This document shows positions 7,546-15,141 of a stretch of DNA of 24,151 nucleotides, piece by piece; the stretch's first letter is position 1; the number at the start of each line of letters is the position of its first letter. The translations under genes were made by a program, and so were the position numbers. This DNA comes from Desulfobacterales bacterium (lineage in GTDB: Bacteria > Desulfobacterota > Desulfobacteria > Desulfobacterales > UBA2174_A), in the NCBI GenBank assembly GCA_025454075.1, contig JALOPD010000025.1, positions 1 to 24,151 of the forward strand, given 5' to 3'. The notes below the pieces were generated by a model that worked only from the letters and a program-made list of their open reading frames with translations, ran no database searches and was not told where the DNA came from.

Positions 7546-8196
7546 TCAGCGCGCCTCGAGTTTGTAAACAAACTTCACCCAATCCGATCCGAAACGGTCG
7601 GCGGCCACCGCCCGCAGGGGAAAACCGTGCTTCTGCGGCAATGCCTGACCGTTGACGCCGTACGCCAAAAACACCCGGCCGGATTCGACTTCGTCCCGTT
7701 TGAACGCTTCCACCTTTTCGTAGGGCCCCGGGGGGCCGTGCAGGGTGACGTGGGTCGCCCCCTCCAGCAGGCCCGCCCGCGTCAAAAGTTCGCGAACGAA
7801 CGCCCCCTTCCAGGTGGCATGGATCGTGAAAATGCCGGGGCAGATCAACAGGACGTTTTCTTCCACGGCCGGAAGCTCCAGGAGCTCGGCGTAGGTCAGC
7901 CTCAGCGGATGCTCGACCTTCCCGGTCACCTCCAAACGCCATTGGTCCAGGGAAACCGCGTGGTCCGTGGCCCCCATGGTCCGGAAGCTTTCGACGGGCA
8001 TGATCTCCAGTTGGCGGGTGTCGAGCGCGGTGGGGTGTTCGTTCTTCAGGCTTTGCAGGTCCGTCCCTTTCGGGAGAAGCCGGCGCTGGGCCGCTGCCGA
8101 CGCCCGGCCGGCCCAGGGGAATGCGGGCTGTAAGGCCAGCCCCAGTCCGGCCAGAAGGCGGGACAGCAGCACGACGAACTGGCGGCGTGTGTTCAT
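7546..8196 (-). CDS. Tat-exported molybdopterin-dependent oxidoreductase (sulfite oxidase fold)
   Basis: The 216-residue protein starts MNTRRQFVVLLSRLLAGLGL, a twin-arginine (TRRQF) signal peptide ending near ASA-AAQ. The rest is a single Oxidored_molyb domain: DHAVSLDQWRLEVTGKVEHPLRLTYAELLELP, then the probable Mo-ligating Cys119 in LLICPG, followed by ATWKGAFVRELLTRAGL and the late GFPLRAVAADRFGSDWVKFVYKLEA. It is much shorter than sulfite oxidase because the C-terminal dimerisation domain is absent, as in compact MsrP/YedY-like periplasmic enzymes. I chose the ATG at 8196 because it puts the RR motif next to the N-terminus. A GTG at 8217 overlapping rpiA is the alternative. The gene lies between rpiA (13 bases) and acnA (14 bases). 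The substrate is unknown. Confidence 0.85.
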   Translation of the reverse strand: MNTRRQFVVLLSRLLAGLGLALQPAFPWAGRASAAAQRRLLPKGTDLQSLKNEHPTALDTRQLEIMPVESFRTMGATDHAVSLDQWRLEVTGKVEHPLRLTYAELLELPAVEENVLLICPGIFTIHATWKGAFVRELLTRAGLLEGATHVTLHGPPGPYEKVEAFKRDEVESGRVFLAYGVNGQALPQKHGFPLRAVAADRFGSDWVKFVYKLEAR

Positions 8197-8209
8197 CCGT
8201 AGTCCCGCC

Positions 8210-8902
8210 TCAGGCACGGCGCTTTAAATGCCGAATCCCCTCTTTGCCGGCGACGATGACGTCGCGGGCGAGCCCCAGGAACAGTCCGTGCTCGACGATC
8301 CCGGCCCGGCCGTTCAGCTGCTCGGCGATGGCGGCCGGGTTTTCCATCGGGCCGAATGCGGCGTCCAGCAGGAGGTTGCCCTGGTCGGTCATGACCGGGC
8401 GGTCGTCTTTCGACCGCAGCGTGACAGCGGCGCCGATGGATGCCATGAACCGCTCCTCGGCCGGCCGTGCGAAGGGGACCACCTCGACCGGCAGGGCCCA
8501 TTTCGTTCCCAGCCGGGGGGCGAGCTTGCTCTCGTCCACGATGATGATGTTGCGCCGGGTCGCCTGGGCCAGGACCTTTTCCCTGAGCAGGGCGCCGCCT
8601 CCGCCCTTGATCAGGTTGAGCTCGGGGTCGACCTCGTCGGCGCCGTCGATGGTGACATCGATCACCGGGTGCGTTTCGAAATCGCTGAGAGGAATGCCGA
8701 GCTCCCGCGCGGCGGTCTCGGTGCGCACCGAACTGGGAATGCCGACGACGTCGACCAGTCGGCCGCTGCGGATGAGCTCGCCCAGGCGCTCGAGGGCGAA
8801 CTGGGTGGTGCTGCCGGTGCCCAGGCCGACCACCATGCCGGATTCGACGAATCCTGCGGCGAAAAAGGCCGCCTTCTGCTTGAGTTCATCCTGGGGTGTC
8901 AT
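8210..8902 (-). CDS. rpiA: Ribose-5-phosphate isomerase A
   Basis: This 230-residue enzyme interconverts ribose-5-phosphate and ribulose-5-phosphate in the non-oxidative pentose-phosphate pathway. The phosphate loop VVGLGTGSTTQFALERLGE is near residues 24-42. The catalytic region TIDGADEVDPELNLIKGGGGALLREK contains Asp87 and the GGGGALLREK signature around 100-109. IIVDESKLAPRLG is the other family mark. The ATG at 8902 has AGGAAAGG upstream and is 15 bases after the transaldolase stop. Length is normal for RpiA, and there is nothing unusual in the protein. Confidence 0.96.
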   Translation of the reverse strand: MTPQDELKQKAAFFAAGFVESGMVVGLGTGSTTQFALERLGELIRSGRLVDVVGIPSSVRTETAARELGIPLSDFETHPVIDVTIDGADEVDPELNLIKGGGGALLREKVLAQATRRNIIIVDESKLAPRLGTKWALPVEVVPFARPAEERFMASIGAAVTLRSKDDRPVMTDQGNLLLDAAFGPMENPAAIAEQLNGRAGIVEHGLFLGLARDVIVAGKEGIRHLKRRA

Positions 8903-8917
8903 CGCACCTTTCCTGTT

Positions 8918-10024
8918 TCAAGTTAGCCGCCTGCGCTTGGCGTCGATGCTGTCCAGCAGGGCTTGGAAGGGCTTGGCAAATGCCTCCACGCCCTCCTCCT
9001 GAAGCCGCCGGGTGACGGCCTCCAGGTCGATGCCGAGCTCCGCCAGCCGCCGGACCTGCGCCTGAGCCCCTTCCAGGTCGCGCGTGAGGGTCTCCGAGGG
9101 ACGGCCGTGGTCGACAAACGCCTTGAGCGTTTCGGGCGGCAGCGTGTTCACGGTGTCCGGGCCGATGAGTTCATCCACGTAGAGCGTGTCGGGGTAGGCC
9201 GGGTTCTTGGTGCTGGTGCTGGCCCAGAGCACCCGCTGGGGCCGGGCGCCCTTGGCGGCGAGTTCCCGCCAGCGCGGGCGGCCGATCATGCTGCGGTAGT
9301 CCGCGTAGGCCAGTTTGCAGTTGGCGATGGCGATTTTTCCCAGGAGGGCTTTGGCGCCCTTTTTTTCCAACTCCTTGTCCACGGCGGTGTCCACCCGGCT
9401 CACGAAGAAGGAGGCCACCGACGCAATGCGGTTCACGGGGTGGCCGCCTTTCGCCGATGGGCCTTTGACGGCCAGCCGCTCGAGCCCGGCGACGTAGGCC
9501 TCCGCCACCGCCCGGTAGTTGTCGAGGCCGAAGATCAGGGTGACGTTGACGTTCACCCCGGCGGCCAGGCTGGCGGCGATCGCCGGCAGCCCCTCGGGGG
9601 TGGCCGGGATCTTGATCATGAGATTCGGCCGGCCCACGGCTTCGAACAGACGCCTGGCTTCGGCGGTCGTGCGCTCGGTGTCGCGCGCCAGAAAGGGGCT
9701 GACCTCCAGGCTGACATAGCCGTCCCGGCCGCCGGTCGAGCGGTAGACCGGGGCCAGCACGTCGGCCGCCATCTGGATGTCCTTGATCGCGAGGGTTTCA
9801 TAGATCGCATCGACGGACATGCCGGCTTTCACCAGGGACTGGATCTCGTCGTCATAGTCCGCCGACCCCGCGATGGCCTTCTCGAAGATGGCGGGGTTGG
9901 ACGTCATTCCTTGAACGCCCTGGGCGACCAGGGTTGCCATCTCGCCGGAGGTGATCAGCGATCGGCGGATGAAATCCAGCCAGACCGATTGGCCCAGTTT
10001 CTCAAGCTGCGCAAGTTCAGGCAT
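8918..10024 (-). CDS. tal: Transaldolase
   Basis: This 368-residue transaldolase is of the longer type found in actinobacteria, cyanobacteria and some proteobacteria. It moves a dihydroxyacetone unit between sugar phosphates. Landmarks are QSVWLDFIRRSLI, GMTSNPAIFEKAI, GYVSLEVSPFLA, the Schiff-base Lys138 in NLMIKIPATPEG, VNVTLIFGLDNY and LWASTSTKNPAYPDTLYVDELIGPDTVNTLP. The ATG at 10024 (MPELAQLEKLG) is preceded by TAAGGAAAACGACC, a good ribosome site. The frame continues 28 codons upstream without family similarity, so that start was rejected. It is 15 bases upstream of rpiA and 106 bases downstream of the VTT protein gene. Confidence 0.95.
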   Translation of the reverse strand: MPELAQLEKLGQSVWLDFIRRSLITSGEMATLVAQGVQGMTSNPAIFEKAIAGSADYDDEIQSLVKAGMSVDAIYETLAIKDIQMAADVLAPVYRSTGGRDGYVSLEVSPFLARDTERTTAEARRLFEAVGRPNLMIKIPATPEGLPAIAASLAAGVNVNVTLIFGLDNYRAVAEAYVAGLERLAVKGPSAKGGHPVNRIASVASFFVSRVDTAVDKELEKKGAKALLGKIAIANCKLAYADYRSMIGRPRWRELAAKGARPQRVLWASTSTKNPAYPDTLYVDELIGPDTVNTLPPETLKAFVDHGRPSETLTRDLEGAQAQVRRLAELGIDLEAVTRRLQEEGVEAFAKPFQALLDSIDAKRRRLT

Positions 10025-10130
10025 GGTCGTTTTCCTTATTTTTCTGGTGGACGGGATGACGTCTTTCGCCGGTGGCTTCCTCTTGCCAGAAAAGCGGAGA
10101 TTTATCAAACGCTAATTGCCGCCGCGCGTG

Positions 10131-10871
10131 TCAGGGGGCGTTCGGGTCGCGTTGCGCAGCGCCGGGGCGGCCGGACGTATTGCGGGCCTTGTTCACGAAT
10201 TTGGGGATGAAGAAGGAGAAGACGAACAGCGCCACCGAGAAGAGCGCCTTGAAGGAGAGCAGGTCGGCCCAGTGGCCTGAAACCCAGACGTCCTTGAGGG
10301 TGCCGATGAAAAACGTGAAGATGAAGGTGCCCACGAGGATGCCGAGCCCCGTGCCGAAGAGGTAATCCCGGAAATGCACCTTGGTCAACCCCATCCCGAA
10401 ATTCATGGGGGTGAAGGGAAAATAAATCAGGCGCAGGTAGAGCACCGTGGCGAAGCCGTTGCGCTCGATGGCGTCGTCGTATCGGCGCAGCCGGTCGCCG
10501 ACGAGCGAGGCGGCAAACTCCCGCCCCAGGGTCCGGCCGATGAAGAAGGCCGCGCTGGCGCCGATCATGGCCCCGATCCACACGTAGACGAAGCCCCAGT
10601 AGGGCCCGAAAATCACCGCCCCGAGACCGGTGAGGACCGCCCCCGGCACGAAGAGGCAGACGCCGACCACGTAGATCAGCATGTAGACCACGGGCGCCCA
10701 GAGCCCGGCCGCATCCAGGAACCGGCCGAGACCTTCGGCGGTCAGGTAGTCCTTGACGCCGGTGAACCGGACCAGAACGATCGCACCGGCGAAGAAGACC
10801 GCCAGGAGCGCGGCCTTGAGCAGGGCGTTGCGGCGGCCGGCGGGCCGGGTGGGTGTGGCGTCTGCATCCAT
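10131..10871 (-). CDS. TVP38/TMEM64 (VTT, DedA-superfamily) inner-membrane protein
   Basis: This 246-residue polytopic membrane protein has an N-terminal anchor (LLKAALLAVFFAGAIVLVRF) and the VTT-domain core. The core includes YVVGVCLFVPGAVLTGLGAVIFGPYWG, IGAMIGASAAFFIGRTLGRE, the amphipathic loop RYDDAIERNGFATVLYLRLIYFPFTPMNFGMGLTKVHF and GLGILVGTFIFTFFIGTLKD. A last membrane segment precedes a basic tail. Related VTT proteins act in lipid or small-molecule flux across membranes, including scramblase-like roles. I chose the ATG at 10871; a TTG two codons earlier is possible and has a GGGAG site about 5 bases before it. The gene lies 25 bases after zwf. MerA-like flavoproteins often occur beside TVP38 genes, as here. 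Confidence 0.9.
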   Translation of the reverse strand: MDADATPTRPAGRRNALLKAALLAVFFAGAIVLVRFTGVKDYLTAEGLGRFLDAAGLWAPVVYMLIYVVGVCLFVPGAVLTGLGAVIFGPYWGFVYVWIGAMIGASAAFFIGRTLGREFAASLVGDRLRRYDDAIERNGFATVLYLRLIYFPFTPMNFGMGLTKVHFRDYLFGTGLGILVGTFIFTFFIGTLKDVWVSGHWADLLSFKALFSVALFVFSFFIPKFVNKARNTSGRPGAAQRDPNAP

Positions 10872-10896
10872 GCGCAATCGTCTCCCTGGTTTCGCA

Positions 10897-12492
10897 TCAC
10901 CCCGCGGCGGCGGGGTTCATGGGGGCCCCGGCCCTGAACAGCCGGTCTCTTTCCCCGGGGCCGCCGCTGCCGGCCGCATAAAAGTGCAGTTGCCGGTCGC
11001 GGTCCCCGCAGCGCTCGCACGCAGTCAAGACCGGCGACAGGAAGGCCCAGGAGAGGTCCACGGCGTCCTGCCGCCAGAAAAGCATATGGTCTCCCAGCAT
11101 GCAGTCCAGCAGCGCCTTCTCATAGGCATCCAGGGCCGGCCCGGCGTAGTTTTGCTGATAGTTGAAATCCATGGTCACGGTGCGCAGGCACACAGTGGCC
11201 CCGGGGTTCTTGGTCTGGAAGGTCAGGGTGATGCGCTCTTCCGGGTAAATCCCCAGGACCAGTCGGTTGGCCAGAATGGGCTCGTCGATCGTGTTGCGGA
11301 ACATGGAGTGCGGCACCGGTTTGAACTGGATCGCGATCTCGGTCCGCTTGTGCGACAGGCGCTTGCCGGAGCTGATGAAAAAGGGCACCCCTTGCCAGCG
11401 CCAGTTGTCCAGGTACACTTTCATTGCGGCGTAGGTGGGCGTCAAGGAGTGCGGATCGACTCCGTCCTCCTCGCGGTAGGCCGGCACCGGCCGGCCGTCG
11501 TCGATCCCGGCCGCATACTGGCCGAGGACGAGGTGCTCCTCGATCGAACCGACCGGGAACGGGCGCAGGGCGCTGAAGACCTTCGTCTTTTCATCCCGGA
11601 CCAGCTCGGCCTCGAAGCGCGGGGGCGGCTCCATGGCCGTCAGCGACAGCAGCTGCATCATGTGGTTCTGAAACATGTCGCGCAGCACGCCGGCGGACTC
11701 GTAGTAGCCCGCGCGGTGTTCCACGCCCAGGGTTTCGGCGGCGCGGATGCTGACGTAGTCGACGTAGCGCCGGTTCCAGATCGGCTCGAAAATCGAATTC
11801 GCGAAGCGGAACATCAAGATGTTCTGGACCGTTTCCTTGGCCAGGTAATGATCGATGCGGAAGATCTGCCGTTCGCTGAAATAGGCACGCAGGCTCCGAT
11901 CCAGCTCCCGGGAGCTGTCCAGATCCGCCCCGAACGGTTTCTCGAGGACGATCCGCGCCCAGCCGTTGCCGTCCCGGTGCTCAACCGTCAAGCCGGCGTT
12001 GCCCAGGTTTGTGGCGGCGGGCTGGTAGAGCGCCGGCGGCAGCGCCAGGTAGATCATGCGATTGCCGCGGGTGGAATGGCGGCTTTCAAGGTCTCTCAGG
12101 CTGTACGCCAGATCGGCAACCGAGCGCGCATCCAGGTAGTCCACGGCGCGGTAGTGGATGCTGTCTGAGAATTGCCGCCACCGGGAGTCGTCTCCCCCGC
12201 CCGCCCGGATCGCCTCGGCCATGCGGCCGCGGAACTCGGCATCCGTCCACCGCGTGCGCCCGCATCCGACGATGAGAAACGGCTTCGGCAGACCGCCGTT
12301 GCGGTAGAGGCTGAACAACGCCGGCATCAGTTTACGCGAGGTGAGATCGCCGGTCGCCCCCAGGATGACAATGCTGCACGGATCGGAGGGGATCGGCGCC
12401 ACACAGGCCCCGGAATCCAGTTTCAGATCCGGCGCGCTGACACGGGCCATCAGGAGATGTTCCGCGCCGTCGGTGGGTCGTTCATCGCGCAT
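10897..12492 (-). CDS. zwf: Glucose-6-phosphate 1-dehydrogenase
   Basis: This 531-residue enzyme oxidises glucose-6-phosphate to 6-phosphogluconolactone and makes NADPH, the first step of the oxidative pentose-phosphate pathway. It contains the nucleotide-binding SIVILGATGDLTSRKLMPALF (about 40-60), EKPFGADL (184-191), and the substrate and catalytic motif RIDHYLAKE (212-220). It also has DMFQNHMMQLLSLTAMEPP and FFISSGKRLSHKRTEI. The more usual active-site form is RIDHYLGKE; Gly to Ala is a mild variant. The ATG at 12492 has AAGGGG 7 bases upstream; MARVSAPD (14 codons in) is a less likely start. No 6-phosphogluconolactonase or 6-phosphogluconate dehydrogenase is present in the window. The gene follows the MerA-like flavoprotein by 60 bases. 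Confidence 0.96.
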   Translation of the reverse strand: MRDERPTDGAEHLLMARVSAPDLKLDSGACVAPIPSDPCSIVILGATGDLTSRKLMPALFSLYRNGGLPKPFLIVGCGRTRWTDAEFRGRMAEAIRAGGGDDSRWRQFSDSIHYRAVDYLDARSVADLAYSLRDLESRHSTRGNRMIYLALPPALYQPAATNLGNAGLTVEHRDGNGWARIVLEKPFGADLDSSRELDRSLRAYFSERQIFRIDHYLAKETVQNILMFRFANSIFEPIWNRRYVDYVSIRAAETLGVEHRAGYYESAGVLRDMFQNHMMQLLSLTAMEPPPRFEAELVRDEKTKVFSALRPFPVGSIEEHLVLGQYAAGIDDGRPVPAYREEDGVDPHSLTPTYAAMKVYLDNWRWQGVPFFISSGKRLSHKRTEIAIQFKPVPHSMFRNTIDEPILANRLVLGIYPEERITLTFQTKNPGATVCLRTVTMDFNYQQNYAGPALDAYEKALLDCMLGDHMLFWRQDAVDLSWAFLSPVLTACERCGDRDRQLHFYAAGSGGPGERDRLFRAGAPMNPAAAG

Positions 12493-12552
12493 GCAAGCCC
12501 CTTGTGGACTGAAGCGTCATTTTTTGAGGTCCGCGCCCGGGATGCGCCGCCG

Positions 12553-14010
12553 TTATTCCGGCAGGGTGCACGCCCGGCCTTTGAACTGGAAAATAAAGGT
12601 GAGCCCCTTGCGGATTTTCTCCGAAAAAATTTTTTCGGAGAAATAATTCCCGGCCACGCGTTTGTTGATCTCGGCCCGGGTGGGGTAGGGGTACACCGCG
12701 GCCGCGAGGGTGGCCAACTTCACCCTTCCGTTCAGCACGGCCACCCACTCCGCCAGCAGGTCGTCGGCATGGGCCCCGAGGATCTGGACGCCGATGGGCT
12801 TGCCGTCCGAGTTGAGGAGCATCTTGATCCTGCCCGAGCCCTCGCCCTCCGCCAGGCTGCGGTCGTTGCTGTGAAAATCCTCGGTCCACAGGTCGTAGTC
12901 GACCCCCGCGGCCTTGGCGGCCTTCTCGTTCATCCCGATGCTGGCGAGCGGCGGGTCGGTGTACGTACACCAGGGCAGCCAGGTGAAATTCGCCCTGCGC
13001 GGCAGGTGGAACACCGCGTTGCTGACCACGATGCCGCCCATGTACCCCGCGGCATGCGTGAACTGGTAGCCGCCGGTCACATCGCCGGCGGCGAAGATGT
13101 GCTTGCGGTTGGTGCGCTGGCGATCGTCCACCTGGATGCCGCGGCGGTCGAGCGCGATGCCGGCCCGGTCGAGCCCCAGCCCGTCGACATTGGATTTCCG
13201 GCCCAGGGCGATTAAAACCGTTTCCGCGGAGAGGCGTTGGGTCTGACGGTCGGCCGTGCGGACCCGGACCTCCCGAGCGTGGCCGAGATCGTTGACCTCC
13301 TCGATGGTGGAGTTGAGGTGGAAGCGAACCCCCTCGGCCTCCAGGGATTTCTGCACGTGGTCCGCAAAATCCCGATCCTCTTTGGGCAGGATCTGGTGGC
13401 CCATGTCGACCACGGACACCTGGGTGCCCAGGCGGGTAAAGGCCTGAGACATCTCGGTGCCGATGGGGCCCGCCCCCAGGATGATCATGGAGGCGGGCAG
13501 GCGTTCCAGATAAAAGATTTCCCGGTTGGTGATGAACGGCGTGCGGTCGAGCCCCTTGACCGGCGGGACGGCGGCCGACGAGCCGGTGGCGATCACCCAT
13601 TTTTTGGCGGAGATCGACCGCCCGTCCAAGCGGATCGCGTGGTCGTCGCTGAATTCGGCCCGGCCGAACTCCACCTTGGCGCCGAGGCCGCAGAAGCGCT
13701 CCTCCGAGTCATGCTTCTGGATGACCTCGATCACGGAGCGGATGCGGTCGCGCACCCGGCCGAAATCAACCGGTGGAATCTCCACCGGCGGCAACCCGTA
13801 GCGCTCGGCCTGCTTCATCAGGTGATAGACCTTGGCGGATTTGATCAGGGTCTTGCTGGGCACGCAGCCGAAGTGCAGGCAGTCGCCGCCGAGCTGCTTT
13901 TCGCTTTCCACCAGCAGCGTTTTGGCGCCCAGCCGGGCGGCGCCGGCCGCGACCGTCAGGCCGGCGGCGCCGCCGCCGATGATGCCGATGTCATAATCGA
14001 ACCCCGCCAT
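12553..14010 (-). CDS. MerA-like FAD-dependent pyridine nucleotide-disulfide oxidoreductase
   Basis: This 485-residue flavoprotein has an FAD-binding IGIIGGGAAGLTVAAGAA (8-25) and the redox-active disulfide Cys44/Cys49 in GGDCLHFGCVPSK. A second Rossmann motif reads ASMIILGAGPIGTEMSQAF, and the FAD-site motif is KHIFAAGDVTGG. The C-terminal dimerisation domain has WCTYTDPPLASIGMNEKAA and VYPYPTRAEINKRV. The residue aligned with the general-base His of lipoamide dehydrogenase (HPTxxE) is Tyr442, as in mercuric reductases. However, there is no N-terminal HMA domain and no C-terminal vicinal Cys pair, so Hg(II) reduction is unlikely; the real electron acceptor is unknown. The start ATG has an ideal AAGGAGGATGC site, 10 bases after the DUF547 stop. 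Confidence 0.9.
   Translation of the reverse strand: MAGFDYDIGIIGGGAAGLTVAAGAARLGAKTLLVESEKQLGGDCLHFGCVPSKTLIKSAKVYHLMKQAERYGLPPVEIPPVDFGRVRDRIRSVIEVIQKHDSEERFCGLGAKVEFGRAEFSDDHAIRLDGRSISAKKWVIATGSSAAVPPVKGLDRTPFITNREIFYLERLPASMIILGAGPIGTEMSQAFTRLGTQVSVVDMGHQILPKEDRDFADHVQKSLEAEGVRFHLNSTIEEVNDLGHAREVRVRTADRQTQRLSAETVLIALGRKSNVDGLGLDRAGIALDRRGIQVDDRQRTNRKHIFAAGDVTGGYQFTHAAGYMGGIVVSNAVFHLPRRANFTWLPWCTYTDPPLASIGMNEKAAKAAGVDYDLWTEDFHSNDRSLAEGEGSGRIKMLLNSDGKPIGVQILGAHADDLLAEWVAVLNGRVKLATLAAAVYPYPTRAEINKRVAGNYFSEKIFSEKIRKGLTFIFQFKGRACTLPE
12616..12643. repeat. Perfect 28-bp palindrome inside the 3' end of the flavoprotein gene
   Basis: TTTCTCCGAAAAAA is followed immediately by its exact reverse complement, centred between 12629 and 12630. 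On the coding strand it encodes part of a tandem FSEKI-FSEKI peptide about 60 bases before the stop. In RNA it can fold into a long stem with a U/A-rich tip. It may be a fortuitous result of the repeated codons, or a 3' mRNA structure. Confidence 0.85.
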
Positions 14011-14020
14011 GCATCCTCCT

Positions 14021-14791
14021 TCATACCCCGTTCAGGCTCCAGTCATAATCCAAATACGTCACATCGATGCGGTCGCGCCGGGCCTCAAGTTTTTGTTTCA
14101 GCTCGCCCTGGGCGAATCTCAAATAAAAGCCGACGACATCCTTGTTGAAGTCTTCCGCAAACCACTTAAAGATCGAACTGACCTGAAGCGTGTCGCCCTC
14201 CAGCCGGGAATTTGCCGGATGGTTCAAAAAATCGGAGGTGACCCGGGTGAGCTGAGCGTCCAGGGCAGCGCCGCGGTAGGGCTCGGAGATGAGCGGCGGA
14301 CAGCCCTTGGAGGCGCAGACGATCGCAAAATGCACGCGGGGGTCCTTGAAGCGCGGCCGGAGAATGGAGTGCTCGATGTCGTCCAGGCTGAGGGTCTTGC
14401 CGTGGATGCGCACGAACTCCTTTTTCCAGGGCGACTGGAGCAGGCGGCCGAGGTCCTTGATGGACTTGACCCCCGGGTAGCCCGTCAATATCAGCTTGAT
14501 GGTCCAGGCATTGTAGGCATTGATGTAAAAAGCGAACTGCTCATCCCGCGGCAGGCTCTCCGGGTCGACCTGTTCGAGGACCTTGAGGTACTGATCCAGC
14601 CGGACCTCGTCCGCTTTGAAGCCGGCGTAGGTCACCACCCCGTTCCGGACGTATTTGGCGAGAAGCTCCGCGTAGATGCCGTGATCCACGACGCTTCCGG
14701 CTGCCGCCGGCAGCATCGTGGATGTCAAGAGACCTAAAAGAAAAAAAGCGACCAGGCATCTTTTTGCATTTTTGTATAGAGACCGAATCAT
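14021..14791 (-). CDS. Secreted DUF547-domain protein
   Basis: This 256-residue protein has a signal peptide (basic start MIRSLYKNAKR, hydrophobic CLVAFFLLGLLTSTMLP, cleavage near AAAG). The DUF547 domain follows. Family landmarks are FAFYINAYNAWTIKLIL, GVKSIKDLG, LSLDDIEHSILRPRFKDPRVHFAIVCASKGCPPL (with the conserved His and Cys residues) and FLNHPANSRL. The tail FKWFAEDFNK and FYLRFA is also typical. DUF547 has no established biochemical activity that I can cite; its Cys/His positions suggest a hydrolase- or transferase-like site. It is the first gene of the minus-strand array, directly upstream (10 bases) of the MerA-like flavoprotein. Its export implies a periplasmic or outer-envelope role. 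Confidence 0.9.
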   Translation of the reverse strand: MIRSLYKNAKRCLVAFFLLGLLTSTMLPAAAGSVVDHGIYAELLAKYVRNGVVTYAGFKADEVRLDQYLKVLEQVDPESLPRDEQFAFYINAYNAWTIKLILTGYPGVKSIKDLGRLLQSPWKKEFVRIHGKTLSLDDIEHSILRPRFKDPRVHFAIVCASKGCPPLISEPYRGAALDAQLTRVTSDFLNHPANSRLEGDTLQVSSIFKWFAEDFNKDVVGFYLRFAQGELKQKLEARRDRIDVTYLDYDWSLNGV

Positions 14792-14860
14792 TTTGAATTT
14801 TCAATTTGGGTATCAAAGGCCGGGAAGACAAACGACTGTCGCGGTGATCGATTCACATCA

Positions 14861-14889
14861 ATAAGTAAGGCACGGCAGGCCCGTGTCAA
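14861..14889 (-). promoter_or_regulatory. Possible sigma-70 promoter of the long minus-strand array
   Basis: On the minus strand a perfect TTGACA (14889-14884) is followed after 17 bases by ACTTAT, or after 18 by CTTATT. The -10 is poor (3 of 6), so confidence is moderate. It lies about 70 bases upstream of the DUF547 start. Confidence 0.4.
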
Positions 14890-15038
14890 TTCCATCGAGA
14901 AAAATGGCACCGCACCCAGCGACAGCTTGATTTCCGGACATATCCAGTCGCCGGCGTTCCCCACGGTTGCAAGTGCGAGTATTGAAGCACTTTCGTGCTG
15001 TGGCTCAAAACCCGGAATTGCTCCTTCACAGGCGGTCT

Positions 15039-15066
15039 TTGACTTGACAAGCTTGCGTATTATTTT
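15039..15066 (+). promoter_or_regulatory. Predicted sigma-70 promoter of tpx
   Basis: TTGACT at 15039-15044, a 16-base spacer and TATTTT at 15061-15066 give a leader of about 70 bases before tpx. An overlapping TTGACA at 15044 has no well-spaced -10. Confidence 0.5.
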
Positions 15067-15141
15067 GGTCCCATATCAGTGACGGGCGATTTCATCGTCC
15101 CGAACCCAAGCATGTAACCTTACACCAAAAGGAGGAACATC

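Larger units (their letters stand above)
14792..15141. other. Divergent intergenic region between the DUF547 gene and tpx
   Basis: This stretch of 350 bases contains no gene I can support. It holds the predicted minus-strand promoter of the long array (14861-14889) and the predicted tpx promoter (15039-15066). About 150 bases between them carry no recognisable site. A short imperfect hairpin (CGGGCGAT with ATCGTCCCG, near 15085-15103) lies in the tpx leader. Confidence 0.6.

Noticed and set aside
4835..7567. Two long plus-strand open frames opposite acnA
   Set aside because: Antisense to a full-length aconitase with all Fe-S ligands. They are rich in His, Gly, Asp and Arg as expected for GC-rich shadows, with no domain motifs.
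7532..7942. N-terminal extension of acnA by 137 codons
   Set aside because: It overlaps the molybdopterin oxidoreductase gene, shows no aconitase similarity, and the internal ATG at 7531 has an ideal ribosome site.
8963..13215. Long plus-strand open frames opposite tal, zwf and the flavoprotein gene
   Set aside because: The minus-strand genes have complete catalytic motifs and good ribosome sites. The plus-strand frames have shadow-like composition.
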